Source of the DNA: Cohnella xylanilytica
GTDB lineage: Bacteria; Bacillota; Bacilli; Paenibacillales; Paenibacillaceae
DNA length: 41,628 nt
Assembly (NCBI RefSeq): GCF_014212175.1
Contig: NZ_JACJVR010000101.1
Coordinates: forward strand, 378 to 42,005
Direction of reading: 5' to 3'
Shown: positions 32,519-41,592 of the stretch, piece by piece
How the letters are laid out: each line of letters starts with the position of its first letter
Numbering within the stretch: position 1 is the stretch's first letter
The notes under the pieces: model-generated
Database searches by the model: none
What the model was told of the DNA's origin: nothing
Seen by the model: only the letters and a program-made list of their open reading frames with translations
Position numbers and translations under genes: made by a program

Positions 32519-32567
32519 GATTCAGGTTCACTCCCGTATACGATTGTCCTATGAAGGCACTACATCA

Positions 32568-32596
32568 TTTGTAGCACACTTCGGCATCGATGGCAA
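32568..32596 (-). promoter_or_regulatory. candidate leuB promoter
   Basis: On the minus strand TTGCCA and TACAAA are 17 bases apart, with a TG before the -10. This would let leuB be transcribed independently of the upstream operon. Confidence 0.45.
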
Positions 32597-32778
32597 AATA
32601 GATAAAAGCTATCGTTTTTATAGTCCGCAGCTATGGAGCTCGGATAAACAACCAGCCCGGCTCGTTCCGATTCCTCTCGAACTCCCCTCACGACCGTACG
32701 TCCCCCTCGCAACCGACGCGATCCTCCCCCCTCCTCAGCCTGCCACGATTTCTTTCGGCTCTTTCCGCTCCCCGGCCA

Positions 32779-32806
32779 TTTTTAGCCTTATCCCCACAGC
32801 TCAGCC
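32779..32806 (+). repeat. dispersed motif, outer left copy at second island
   Basis: TTTTTAG, then CTTATCCCCACAGCTCAG (32787-32804). The extended form TTTTTAGNCTTATCCCCA is shared with the copies at 33073 and (inverted) 34585. It points toward the IS1595-like gene. Confidence 0.75.
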
Positions 32807-32812
32807 GCCTCC

Positions 32813-32940
32813 ATTCGTCTCCCTCAAATTCATCTCCCGCTTCTTAATTCATCTCCTGCTTCTCCGTTTGGTCTCCTGCTTCTCAATTCATCTCTTCCTT
32901 CTCAATTCGTCTCTTCCATAATTCGTCTTTCCTCCGATCG
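32813..32940. repeat. 19-20 bp tandem repeat, ATTCRTCTCYYNCTTCTCA
   Basis: Units start at about 32813 (short), 32828, 32847, 32867, 32886, 32905 and 32921. They are pyrimidine-rich. No gene is visible between 32640 and 33208. Confidence 0.75.
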
Positions 32941-33072
32941 TCTCTCCACTCCCCCTGATCTTTTCCCCGGCGTCCATCCTTCCCCTCTCGTTAACCCATC
33001 TATTCCCACTAGCGTCTACATCTTTCGTTCATGTTTCATCCCCCTTACAATACCTTAGGCCCATCAACGTCC

Positions 33073-33100
33073 TTTTTAGGCTTATCCCCATACCTCAGCT
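33073..33100 (+). repeat. dispersed motif, inner left copy at second island
   Basis: TTTTTAGG, then CTTATCCCCATACCTCAG (33081-33098), about 35 bases before the promoter of the IS1595-like gene. Confidence 0.75.
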
Positions 33101-33132
33101 GCTTCGAGCCAACCTCCACCCGTCAAAAAAAC

Positions 33133-33183
33133 TTGAAATGGGAACATTTGTTTGGTAGAATCAAATTAACGAACATATGTTCC
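33133..33183 (+). promoter_or_regulatory. sigma-A promoter with two LexA boxes
   Basis: TTGAAA (33133-33138) and TAGAAT (33156-33161) are 17 bases apart. The spacer holds GGAACATTTGTTTG, matching the LexA operator at 12 of 14 positions. A second box, CGAACATATGTTCC (33170-33183), matches at 13 of 14 and covers the likely transcript start. The design parallels 4269-4297. Confidence 0.82.
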
Positions 33184-33208
33184 TGTTTATGGCGAAGGAG
33201 GAGCTGCA

Positions 33209-34126
33209 ATGGAGACTCGATTTTCTTCTGTCGACCACCTGCGGCTGCTGGATTCGGAGGATGCTTGCATTCGCCATCTCTACCGAACCAAGTGGCCCGA
33301 AGGGTTTACGTGTCCTTTGTGCCGCCACCGCGAAGCATCGGTCATTCGTACCCGGCGGCTCCCTCTTTATCAATGCCGGAAGTGCCGCTATCAGGTATCG
33401 TTGACTGCCGGTACCGTCATGGAGAAGAGTAAGACCCCCCTTCGAAAATGGTTCCTCGCCATTTACTGGGTCGCATTCGGCGCGAGCGCCCGTCACATCT
33501 CCGATTCGATCCAGGTGACGTACAAGACGGCTTGGCTTATCGCCCATAAGATCCGCCGCGCGATAAGCCTGGCCGAATCCGAAGTGAAGCTCGCCGGCAA
33601 CGTACGAGTGAACGAGGCCCGTTACGAGCCGACTTCGTTCACCGCCCTGTTCGACCAGAGCCGCAAGAAGCATCCTCTGATCGCCGCCGCCTCTATCTCG
33701 GAGAACGGCCGGATCGTTCTCGTTAAGCTGCATCAGGTCCTTCCGGGCGATTTATTTGCCGGGATGATTACGAGGGACGGCTTTCAGAGCTTCATTCGGC
33801 ATCACGTTAAGCCGGAATCCGCCGTTCAGTTAGCGATCGGCATCTACAACTCGGCCCGCCATCGCCCGTTAGCCCGCCTATGCCAGGAGGCTTCGCGGTG
33901 GATGAACGAGACGTTCCGCGGCCTCGGCCCCAAGCACCTTCAAGCGTACCTGAACCAGTTTGAATACCGCTTCCGGTTCGAATCGGAGGACGGAGCTTCT
34001 ATTCTTACGGACCTGCTGCATCAATGCTCTTTCCGCCCCGTGGTTACATACTCCCAATTGATCGGTAGAAGCGCTTCTCCGAACAAGTACTCCTTCTCGG
34101 TAGATTGCATGGCAAGATCAAGCTGA
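33209..34126 (+). CDS. degenerate IS1595-type transposase-like protein, copy 2
   Basis: The product has 305 residues from ATG 33209, behind AAGGAGGAG. It has a zinc ribbon at residues 35-59 (CPLC and CRKC) and a helix-turn-helix-like segment near 100-116 (IQVTYKTAWLIAHKIR), then a DDE-like domain ending GPKHLQAYLNQFEYRFRF. It shares many blocks with the protein at 4339 (TRRLPLYQC, SLTAGTVME, VTYKTAWLI, KHLQAYL) but differs at most positions between them, so the duplication is old. The first catalytic Asp position reads Asn (VRVNE). An Asp near residue 190 (TRDGF) may be the second. The expected Glu near the Trp at residue 231 is missing. Transposition activity is unlikely. It is LexA-controlled and lies between the aminotransferase and leuB. 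Confidence 0.8.
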   Translation: METRFSSVDHLRLLDSEDACIRHLYRTKWPEGFTCPLCRHREASVIRTRRLPLYQCRKCRYQVSLTAGTVMEKSKTPLRKWFLAIYWVAFGASARHISDSIQVTYKTAWLIAHKIRRAISLAESEVKLAGNVRVNEARYEPTSFTALFDQSRKKHPLIAAASISENGRIVLVKLHQVLPGDLFAGMITRDGFQSFIRHHVKPESAVQLAIGIYNSARHRPLARLCQEASRWMNETFRGLGPKHLQAYLNQFEYRFRFESEDGASILTDLLHQCSFRPVVTYSQLIGRSASPNKYSFSVDCMARSS

Positions 34127-34329
34127 CTTCGGCTGCCTACACGCATTCCGAGGAGATGCTTTCTCTACAACTGATTTCGATTTGAGGACAGCGACTCCCT
34201 TCACTTAGCCTATCTTTGTATATCATTCCGTCTGGACTGCCTTCGGATTGAGTTTCGAGGATTCTTTCTTTGAGAGCCCATGGAACTTTTGAGGACTCTA
34301 TTCGAAGTTTTATTTCGGTGATGTCCATA

Positions 34330-34540
34330 TGTAGCTTTATTCTAGGTGTTGCGCGCGAGCTTTTGGTATTGCATGCGAGCACTTTGGTGTTGCATGCGAA
34401 GTTATTGGTATTCCATTCGGGGTTCGTTGTACATTCGAGTCTTTTATATTCCATTCGGGGTTCGTTGTACATTCGAGTCTTTTATGTTCCATTCGGGGTT
34501 CGTTATCCATTCGAGTCGATTATTTGTTCCATCTGAGGTT
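34330..34540. repeat. 38 bp tandem repeat downstream of second IS1595-like gene
   Basis: Units starting TTCCATTCGGGGTTCG lie at 34411, 34449 and 34487 (38 bases apart), and a diverged one at 34527. Each contains two half-units with CATTCG. Before them, about 20-base units with GCATGCGAGC occur at 34350-34405. No gene is visible between 34130 and 34640. The stretch has low GC. Confidence 0.8.
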
Positions 34541-34584
34541 TCGATTGTACGATTTGAGACGTGTAGTTTCTTCTTGCGGCGTGG

Positions 34585-34610
34585 CTGAGCAGTGGGGATA
34601 AGACTAAAAA
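34585..34610 (-). repeat. dispersed motif, inverted right copy at second island
   Basis: The minus strand reads TTTTTAGTCTTATCCCCA followed by CTGCTCAG, the reverse orientation of the two left copies. The motifs thus flank the second island as inverted repeats. Confidence 0.75.
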
Positions 34611-34659
34611 GAGGGAGAAAGGGGACGTAGAACGCCATGGACTACTGCCGAATAAAAAA

Positions 34660-34691
34660 CCGACCATTCCGGTATGAACCCGAATGATCGG
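34660..34691 (-). terminator. intrinsic terminator of aminotransferase gene
   Basis: CCGATCATTCG pairs with CGGAATGGTCGG (with G-U pairs), followed by TTTTTT on the minus strand. Confidence 0.8.
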
Positions 34692-34751
34692 CTGGGATGG
34701 GACCGGGGAGACGAGATGGATACCCCGGGACCTATTGGACGATCGCGGCGG

Positions 34752-35945
34752 TTAAACCAGCACGGCGGCGAGAGCCTTGGAGAGGCGCTCCATGCCGGCG
34801 ACGGTACCTGCTGCATCGTTGTGGGTGAAGTTGAGGCGCATGGCGTTGGTCTGCGGGTTATCCGCGTAGAACGTGATGCCCGGCACGAACGCGACGCCCT
34901 GCTCGACAGCCGACTTGAGAAGCTCGGCCGTGTCGATCGTCTCGGGAAGCTCGACCCAGAAGAACATGCCGCCCTTCGGCTCTTCCCAGACGGCGCCCGG
35001 CCAGTCGTGCTGCCGGATGAGGTCGGCCATTTGCCTCATGCGGGCTTCGTATTCCTTCCGGACGAACTCGATATGGCCGTCCAGATCGAAGTGCTCGAGC
35101 AGCTGATGAAGCGTCTGCTGGTCCAGCGAGCTGGATTGGAGATCGGCCGCTTGCTTGGCGCGAGCCATCTGGCGGATGACTTCCGCGTCGCCGAGAGCCC
35201 ATCCGGTGCGCAGACCCGGTGCGACCGTCTTGGAGAACGTGCTCGTGTACACGACGCAGGAGCCTTCCGGATGCTGGTCGAGCGCGAAGATCGACGGATA
35301 CTTCCGGGAAGAGTCTCCGAACTTCAATTCCCCGTACGGATCGTCCTCGAGAATAAGCGTATCGGATGCATGGCACAGCTCGAGAGCCCCGCGGCGGCGC
35401 TCTTCGCTCCACACCCGTCCCGTCGGATTCGAGAACGTCGGGATGACGTACAGCATCTTCGGCTTATGCTTGGCGATCTTCGCCTTCAGATCGTCGAGGT
35501 CGATGCCGTCGCTGTCGCCGTTCACGGACACCGGTACAGCGCCGTAAGAGCGGAACACTTGAAGCGCGGACAAATACGTCGGGCGCTCGACCAAGATGAC
35601 GTCGCCCGGATCGATATAGACGCGGGTGAGCAAGTCGATGACTTGCTGCGAGCCGGTCGTGATCAGCATGTTGTCCGGCGTCACGTTCATGCCTTTGCCG
35701 GCCATTCTCTTGCACAGAGACTCCCGCAACGGCAAATAGCCTTCCGTCAGGCCGTATTGAAGCGCCTTGTTCCCCAGCTGCATCACGCGCCCGAACGCTT
35801 CGGATATGGCCGCCACAGGGAAGTGCTCTTCGGCCGGCAAGCCGCCGGCGAAGGAAATAATGGAATCGCCTTGCGTTAGCTTCAAAATCTCGCGAACCGC
35901 CGACGAGGAGAAGCTCCCCAGTCTGGCGGAAAACCGATAGTTCAT
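34752..35945 (-). CDS. class I PLP-dependent aminotransferase (2-aminoadipate/LysN type)
   Basis: The product has 397 residues. It has the fold-type I aminotransferase pattern: GGLPAEEHFP near residue 34, ITTGSQQVIDLL near 95, VIPTFSNPTG near 170 with the cofactor Asn, LEDDPYGEL, and the cofactor Lys in STFSKTVAPGLRTGW. This subgroup resembles LysN/2-aminoadipate aminotransferases and MocR C-terminal domains, but no DNA-binding domain is present. It lies 98 bases after leuA on the same strand, so a role in transaminating branched-chain keto acids is plausible but not shown. Confidence 0.85.
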   Translation of the reverse strand: MNYRFSARLGSFSSSAVREILKLTQGDSIISFAGGLPAEEHFPVAAISEAFGRVMQLGNKALQYGLTEGYLPLRESLCKRMAGKGMNVTPDNMLITTGSQQVIDLLTRVYIDPGDVILVERPTYLSALQVFRSYGAVPVSVNGDSDGIDLDDLKAKIAKHKPKMLYVIPTFSNPTGRVWSEERRRGALELCHASDTLILEDDPYGELKFGDSSRKYPSIFALDQHPEGSCVVYTSTFSKTVAPGLRTGWALGDAEVIRQMARAKQAADLQSSSLDQQTLHQLLEHFDLDGHIEFVRKEYEARMRQMADLIRQHDWPGAVWEEPKGGMFFWVELPETIDTAELLKSAVEQGVAFVPGITFYADNPQTNAMRLNFTHNDAAGTVAGMERLSKALAAVLV

Positions 35946-36043
35946 CTCGGGTTCCCCATTCCTTGTCGCGAAGCCCAGCGAAGCTGCGGGCCCCCGCTCT
36001 CATATTGCCGTCGTCCGATGGGGCGGCGGTGATCCATGTTCGA

Positions 36044-37600
36044 TTAGATTAACGTGACGTTGTCGCGGTCCTTGCGGCTGCGGGTCGGCGCGTTGCGCTT
36101 GTCGACGAGCCGGTTGAGCGCGTCTACGTACGCGCGGGCGCTCGCTTCGAGAATGTCGGTGCTGACGCCTCGGCCTTGCGCGTTGACGTCGCCTTGCTTC
36201 AGGACGACGTGTACGTCGCCCAGGGCGTCCGTTCCGTCCGTGACCGACTTGATCGTGTAATCGTCCAGCACGACTTCTTCCTTCGTCAGCTTGTCGATCG
36301 CCTTGTAGATCGCGTCTACGGAACCGTTGCCGCCCGCCGTCGTCTCGGCGATGCCGGACTGCGTCTTCAGACGCACGGTCGCGGCCGGCGCGGCATGGCT
36401 GTCGAAGGAGACGACCAGCTGCTCCAGGGCGAACACTTCCGGCGTCTGGACCATCTTCTCTTCGAGCAGAGCGATGATGTCCTCGTTGCTGACATCCTTC
36501 TTGCGATCGGCCAAATCCTTGAACTTGCCGAAGGCGGCGTTGACCTGGTCCTCCGTCAAGTCCTCGAAGCCGAGGTCGATCAGCTTCTCGCGGAACGCGT
36601 GGCGTCCGGAGTGCTTGCCGAGCACGAGCTTGCTGTCCTTCAGGCCGATCGTCTCCGGCGAGATGATCTCGTACGTCGTCTTCTCCTTCAGGACGCCGTC
36701 CTGATGGATGCCGGACTCGTGGGCGAACGCGTTCGCGCCGACGATCGCCTTGTTGCCCGGCACGACCATCCCCGTCAGCTTGCTGACGAGCCGGCTCGTC
36801 TTGGCGATCTCCTTCAGGTTCAGCGTCGTCCGGGCGCCGAAATAATCCGCGCGCGTCGCGAGGGCGAGAGCCACTTCCTCGAGGGCGGTATTGCCGGCCC
36901 GTTCGCCGATGCCGTTAATGGTGCCTTCCACCTGGTCGGCTCCGTTCAAGATCGCCGCCAGCGAGTTCGCCGTCGCCATGCCGAGGTCGTCGTGACAGTG
37001 CGCGGACAGCTGGATGCGTTCGATATCCGGCACGTTTTCCTTCAACGTTCTGAAAATATTCCCGAACTCCTGCGGGTTCATGTAGCCGACCGTATCCGGA
37101 ATGTTCACGACCGACACGCCTTCGCGAACGGCGAGAGCGGTCACCTCGCACAGGAAGTCGAGCTCCGTCCGGCCGGCGTCTTCCGCCGAGAACTCCACCC
37201 GGCTGAAGTACTTCCTGGCGTAGCGGATCGCCTTCTGCGCCGTCTCGAGCACCTGCTCCTTCTCCATCCGCAGCTTATGCTTCCGGTGGATCGGGGAGGT
37301 CGCGAGGAAGATGTGGATCGCCGGGTCCTCCGCGCCCTTCAGCGCTTCGTATACCGCGTCGATGTCCTTCTCCACGGAACGGGCAAGCCCCATGACCGAC
37401 GCGTTCTTCACCGCGCGCGCCACAGCGTTGACGGCCGCGAGATCGCCCGGAGAGGCCGCCGGGAATCCGGCTTCGATCCGGTCTACGCCGAGCTTCTCGA
37501 GTTGGAGAGCGATTTCAACTTTCTCTTGGGTGTTCAAGTTGACGCCCGGGGATTGCTCTCCGTCGCGGAGAGTCGTGTCGAATACGTAAATTTTCCTCAT
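36044..37600 (-). CDS. leuA: 2-isopropylmalate synthase
   Basis: The product has 518 residues, close to the usual length. It has the catalytic TIM barrel with FDTTLRDGEQSPGVNLNTQE at the N-terminus and the metal-binding His pair in LSAHCHDDLGMATAN. The C-terminal LeuA allosteric domain follows, probably binding leucine. It catalyses the first committed step of leucine synthesis. AGGAGG lies about 18 bases before the ATG, unusually far. It follows ilvC with a terminator-like hairpin between them. Confidence 0.95.
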   Translation of the reverse strand: MRKIYVFDTTLRDGEQSPGVNLNTQEKVEIALQLEKLGVDRIEAGFPAASPGDLAAVNAVARAVKNASVMGLARSVEKDIDAVYEALKGAEDPAIHIFLATSPIHRKHKLRMEKEQVLETAQKAIRYARKYFSRVEFSAEDAGRTELDFLCEVTALAVREGVSVVNIPDTVGYMNPQEFGNIFRTLKENVPDIERIQLSAHCHDDLGMATANSLAAILNGADQVEGTINGIGERAGNTALEEVALALATRADYFGARTTLNLKEIAKTSRLVSKLTGMVVPGNKAIVGANAFAHESGIHQDGVLKEKTTYEIISPETIGLKDSKLVLGKHSGRHAFREKLIDLGFEDLTEDQVNAAFGKFKDLADRKKDVSNEDIIALLEEKMVQTPEVFALEQLVVSFDSHAAPAATVRLKTQSGIAETTAGGNGSVDAIYKAIDKLTKEEVVLDDYTIKSVTDGTDALGDVHVVLKQGDVNAQGRGVSTDILEASARAYVDALNRLVDKRNAPTRSRKDRDNVTLI

Positions 37601-37687
37601 GGCAGGGGTTGGCCCGCACCTCCTGAAGAGACGATCATCTGCTCTAAATTATAGCACAATTCCAAGGCGCCGCGGCTGTAAAAGAAA

Positions 37688-37725
37688 GGCTGTCCCAAGG
37701 GCAGAAGCCTGCCCCCGGGACAGCC
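37688..37725 (-). terminator. terminator-like hairpin between ilvC and leuA
   Basis: GGCTGTCCC pairs with GGGACAGCC, with a nested GGGCA/TGCCC stem, and TTTCTTTT follows on the minus strand. It would lower leuA transcription relative to ilvBNC. Confidence 0.75.
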
Positions 37726-37740
37726 GGTGCCGTTCGTCGC

Positions 37741-38733
<993 letters not shown>

Positions 38734-38932
38734 TGATGTGTTCCTCCTTAATTAAATAAACCTTGTATGGCAACCCTCATGGAACGGGCGTCCCAAGGGA
38801 GAAGCTGGGCTCGTGCACAGGCTCGGACAAGCCTTGCCCGCGGCGATGCGTCCGCTTCTCCCCTCGAACACCCGCTCCTGCGGGAAGCGGATGAAGAACG
38901 ATAAGGGCGGCCTGGCGCCGACGCTTGGACGA

Positions 38933-39418
38933 TCAGCGGCTGCCGCGGGTCATCGCGGTCACGCCGGTGCGCGACAGCTCGCGAATGCCGTACGGCTTCA
39001 GCAGCTCGATCATGGCGTCGATCTTCTCGGAATCCCCGACCACCTGAACGATCAGGCTGTTCGGTCCGATGTCGACGACCGCGGCGCGGAACGTCTCGAC
39101 GACGCCGAGTATCTCCGGCCGGGCGGAAGGCTCGGCGTTGACCTTGATCAAGCCGAGCTCCCGTCCGACCATCGGATTCGAGCCGATGTCGACGACTTTG
39201 ATGACGTCGATGATCTTGTACAGCTGCTTCTGGATCTGTTCCAGGGTATGGTCGTCGCCCGTCGTGACGATGACCATCCGGGACAGGCCGGGTTCTTCGG
39301 AGGCTCCGACCGTAATGCTCTCGATGTTGAAGCCTCTGCGTCCGAACAACCCCGACACCCGCTGCAATACTCCCGGCTGATCGTTCACGAGAATGGCAAT
39401 GGTATGTTTGCGGTTCAT
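38933..39418 (-). CDS. ilvN: acetolactate synthase small subunit
   Basis: The product has 161 residues. The ACT domain at the N-terminus (HTIAILVNDQPGVLQRVSGL) gives valine feedback control of IlvB, and a C-terminal ALS small-subunit domain follows. Its start overlaps the ilvB stop by 4 bases (ATGA), which should help produce the subunits together. Confidence 0.94.
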   Translation of the reverse strand: MNRKHTIAILVNDQPGVLQRVSGLFGRRGFNIESITVGASEEPGLSRMVIVTTGDDHTLEQIQKQLYKIIDVIKVVDIGSNPMVGRELGLIKVNAEPSARPEILGVVETFRAAVVDIGPNSLIVQVVGDSEKIDAMIELLKPYGIRELSRTGVTAMTRGSR

Positions 39419-41160
39419 TCGGAATCCCCCATGAGCATTTGATCGATCGTGCTGCCTTGCGGCACCATCGGAAAGACGTTCTCTTCCTTGCGGACGACGA
39501 ACTCGACGACCGCGGGACCCGGGTGCTTAAGCGCCTCTTCCCACGCGCGGCGCGCTTCCTCCTTGTTCGTCGCGCGGAAGCCCTTGACGCCGTACGCTTC
39601 GGCCAGCTTCACGAAGTCCGGGCTGCCGGCAAGGTCGATATGGCTGTAGCGGTTGTCGTAGATGAGCTCCTGCCACTGGCGAACCATGCCGAGCACCTGG
39701 TTGTTCAGGATCGCGACCTTGACCGGAATGTTGTTGATCGCGCAGATCGCAAGCTCCTGGGCGCACATCTGCATGCCGCCGTCGCCGTTGATGGAGACGA
39801 CCGTGCGGTCCGGGTTGCCCATCTGGGCGCCGATGGCCGACGGGAAGCCGAAGCCCATCGTGCCGAGGCCGCCGGAGGTGACCCACGAGCGCGGCTTGTT
39901 GAACGGATAAAATTGAGCCGCCCACATCTGATGCTGGCCGACGTCCGTCGTGACGATCGCTTCGCCCTTCGTCGTCTCGTGGATCATGGACACGACCCAC
40001 TGCGGCTTCAGCTCGGTCTCGGAATCCTTGAAGCCGAACGGCTTCTCGGCCTTCCAGGCCTGAATCTGATCGCGCCACGCGTCGGCCTTGTCCGCCCGCT
40101 TGGCCAGCTGGTTGGCGACCTCCAGAACCGCCTTGACGTCGCCGACGATCGGGATGTCGGTCGGCACGTTCTTGCCGATCTCGGCCGGGTCGATGTCGAT
40201 GTGGACGATCTTCGCCTTCGGAGCGAAGCCCGACAGCTTGCCCGTCACGCGGTCGTCGAAGCGGGCGCCGATGCTGATCAGCAGGTCCGCGTTCTGGATC
40301 GCCGTGTTCGCGGTCCACGTTCCGTGCATGCCCGGGAAGCCCATGTGCAGCTCGTGGCCGGTCGGGAACGCTCCGATGCCGAGCAGCGTCGTCGTGATCG
40401 GAATCTGCGTCTTCGTGACGAACTCGTACACTTCCTCATGCGCCCCGGAGTATACCGCCCCACCGCCGACAAGAAGGATCGGACGCTCCGCCTGCTCGAT
40501 CGCGCGGATCATCTTGTCTACTTGGTTCCGGTTCGGATGAACCGTCGGGTTGTATCCGCGCAGGTGAACTTCCTTCACCGGCTGGAACAGCGCCTTCGCG
40601 GCGGACACGTCCTTCGGAATATCGATCAGAACCGGCCCCTTGCGGCCCGAATTCGCGATGTGGAACGCTTCGTGAACGATGCGCGGCAGATCCTCGACGT
40701 CGCGCACCAGGTAGCTGTGCTTCGTGATCGGCATCGTGATGCCGACGATGTCGGCTTCCTGGAAGGCGTCCGTGCCGATCAGCGACGTGGCGACGTTGCC
40801 GGTGATGACGACGAGCGGCACCGAATCCATGTAAGCCGTCGCGATGCCGGTGACCAGGTTGGTCGCCCCCGGGCCGGAGGTGGCGATGCAGACCCCGACC
40901 TTGCCCGTGCTGCGGGCATAGCCGTCGGCCGCGTGGATCGCTCCTTGCTCGTGGCGGGTGAGCAGGTGGTTGAAATCGGAGAAGCCGTACATGGCGTCGT
41001 AGATATACAGAACCGCGCCGCCCGGATAACCGAAGACGCAGTCGACACCCTCCAACAACAGGCTTCGAAGCAGCATTTCCGATCCCGATATGACTTCGGG
41101 TTTGCTCCATTTCTCAATCAGTTCTTCTTTGGACTTCAGCGTGGCACTATGCGCGCTCAT
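39415..41160 (-). CDS. ilvB: acetolactate synthase large subunit
   Basis: The product has 581 residues from ATG 41160, behind GGAAGGAGG. It is a ThDP enzyme: the catalytic Glu is in LTRHEQGAIHAADGYARSTG, and the ThDP/Mg-binding motif is SINGDGGMQMCAQEL with NNQVLGMVRQWQ. FAD-type middle-domain features are present. It condenses pyruvate to acetolactate. It is the first gene after the T-box leader. Confidence 0.96.
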   Translation of the reverse strand: MSAHSATLKSKEELIEKWSKPEVISGSEMLLRSLLLEGVDCVFGYPGGAVLYIYDAMYGFSDFNHLLTRHEQGAIHAADGYARSTGKVGVCIATSGPGATNLVTGIATAYMDSVPLVVITGNVATSLIGTDAFQEADIVGITMPITKHSYLVRDVEDLPRIVHEAFHIANSGRKGPVLIDIPKDVSAAKALFQPVKEVHLRGYNPTVHPNRNQVDKMIRAIEQAERPILLVGGGAVYSGAHEEVYEFVTKTQIPITTTLLGIGAFPTGHELHMGFPGMHGTWTANTAIQNADLLISIGARFDDRVTGKLSGFAPKAKIVHIDIDPAEIGKNVPTDIPIVGDVKAVLEVANQLAKRADKADAWRDQIQAWKAEKPFGFKDSETELKPQWVVSMIHETTKGEAIVTTDVGQHQMWAAQFYPFNKPRSWVTSGGLGTMGFGFPSAIGAQMGNPDRTVVSINGDGGMQMCAQELAICAINNIPVKVAILNNQVLGMVRQWQELIYDNRYSHIDLAGSPDFVKLAEAYGVKGFRATNKEEARRAWEEALKHPGPAVVEFVVRKEENVFPMVPQGSTIDQMLMGDSE

Positions 41161-41221
41161 CCGTCATCCTCCTTCCGGAATGTTCATTCTTCTCTGGCAT
41201 TGGCGCCAAGAAAATCAAAAA

Positions 41222-41575
41222 AGCCCTTCGCCCGAACATCGATTGACGTTCTGGGACGAAAGGCTGTTCCTTCCGCGGTACCACCCGGATTCACCGCTCG
41301 CCTCGCGGCGACGGTCTCGTAAAGTATGGCCGGATCGCCTGAGCGCTCAAGCGCCGATCTTCATACCTCGGACGCGGTAACGTGCGTCATTCCGATTCCC
41401 CCTACAACGCGGCGGACGCCGCGGTTCAGGCGAACAGCTCCGAGGAGACCCAGCGTACAGGGATTAAGGCATCGGTCTCAGCAAATCCGACGCTCTCTGA
41501 GCTCAAGAGCCCTCCCGCTTCTTCCTCTTCACGGCCGTTAAATGTTCGGTCGATTTAGACTCCATTATATTCTTC
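41222..41575 (-). promoter_or_regulatory. T-box riboswitch leader of the ilv-leu operon
   Basis: The minus strand carries the antiterminator T-box GGGTGGTACCGCGG (about 41273-41286). It is followed by a terminator whose arms AGCCTTTCG and CGAAAGGGCT enclose the T-box exit, then TTTTTT. Upstream are the Stem I marks AGAGAG and GCTGAGACCGAT. A possible specifier is CUC (Leu) at 41445-41447, low confidence. Uncharged tRNA binding should allow readthrough into ilvB. Confidence 0.88.
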
Positions 41576-41592
41576 GCCAAAGCATTCGTCAA
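41564..41592 (-). promoter_or_regulatory. sigma-A promoter of ilv-leu operon
   Basis: On the minus strand TTGACG (41587-41592) and TATAAT (41564-41569) are 17 bases apart. Transcription would start near 41557, at the 5' end of the T-box leader. Confidence 0.85.

Noticed and set aside
32787..33098. DnaA boxes (TTATCCCCA)
   Set aside because: One mismatch to TTATCCACA, but most motif copies lack the trailing A and all share a second fixed block, CTCAG, not found in DnaA boxes. Kept only as an alternative.
39439..41322. Long plus-strand open frame (627 codons) opposite ilvB
   Set aside because: Antisense to a certain housekeeping gene, Arg/Asp/His-rich shadow composition.
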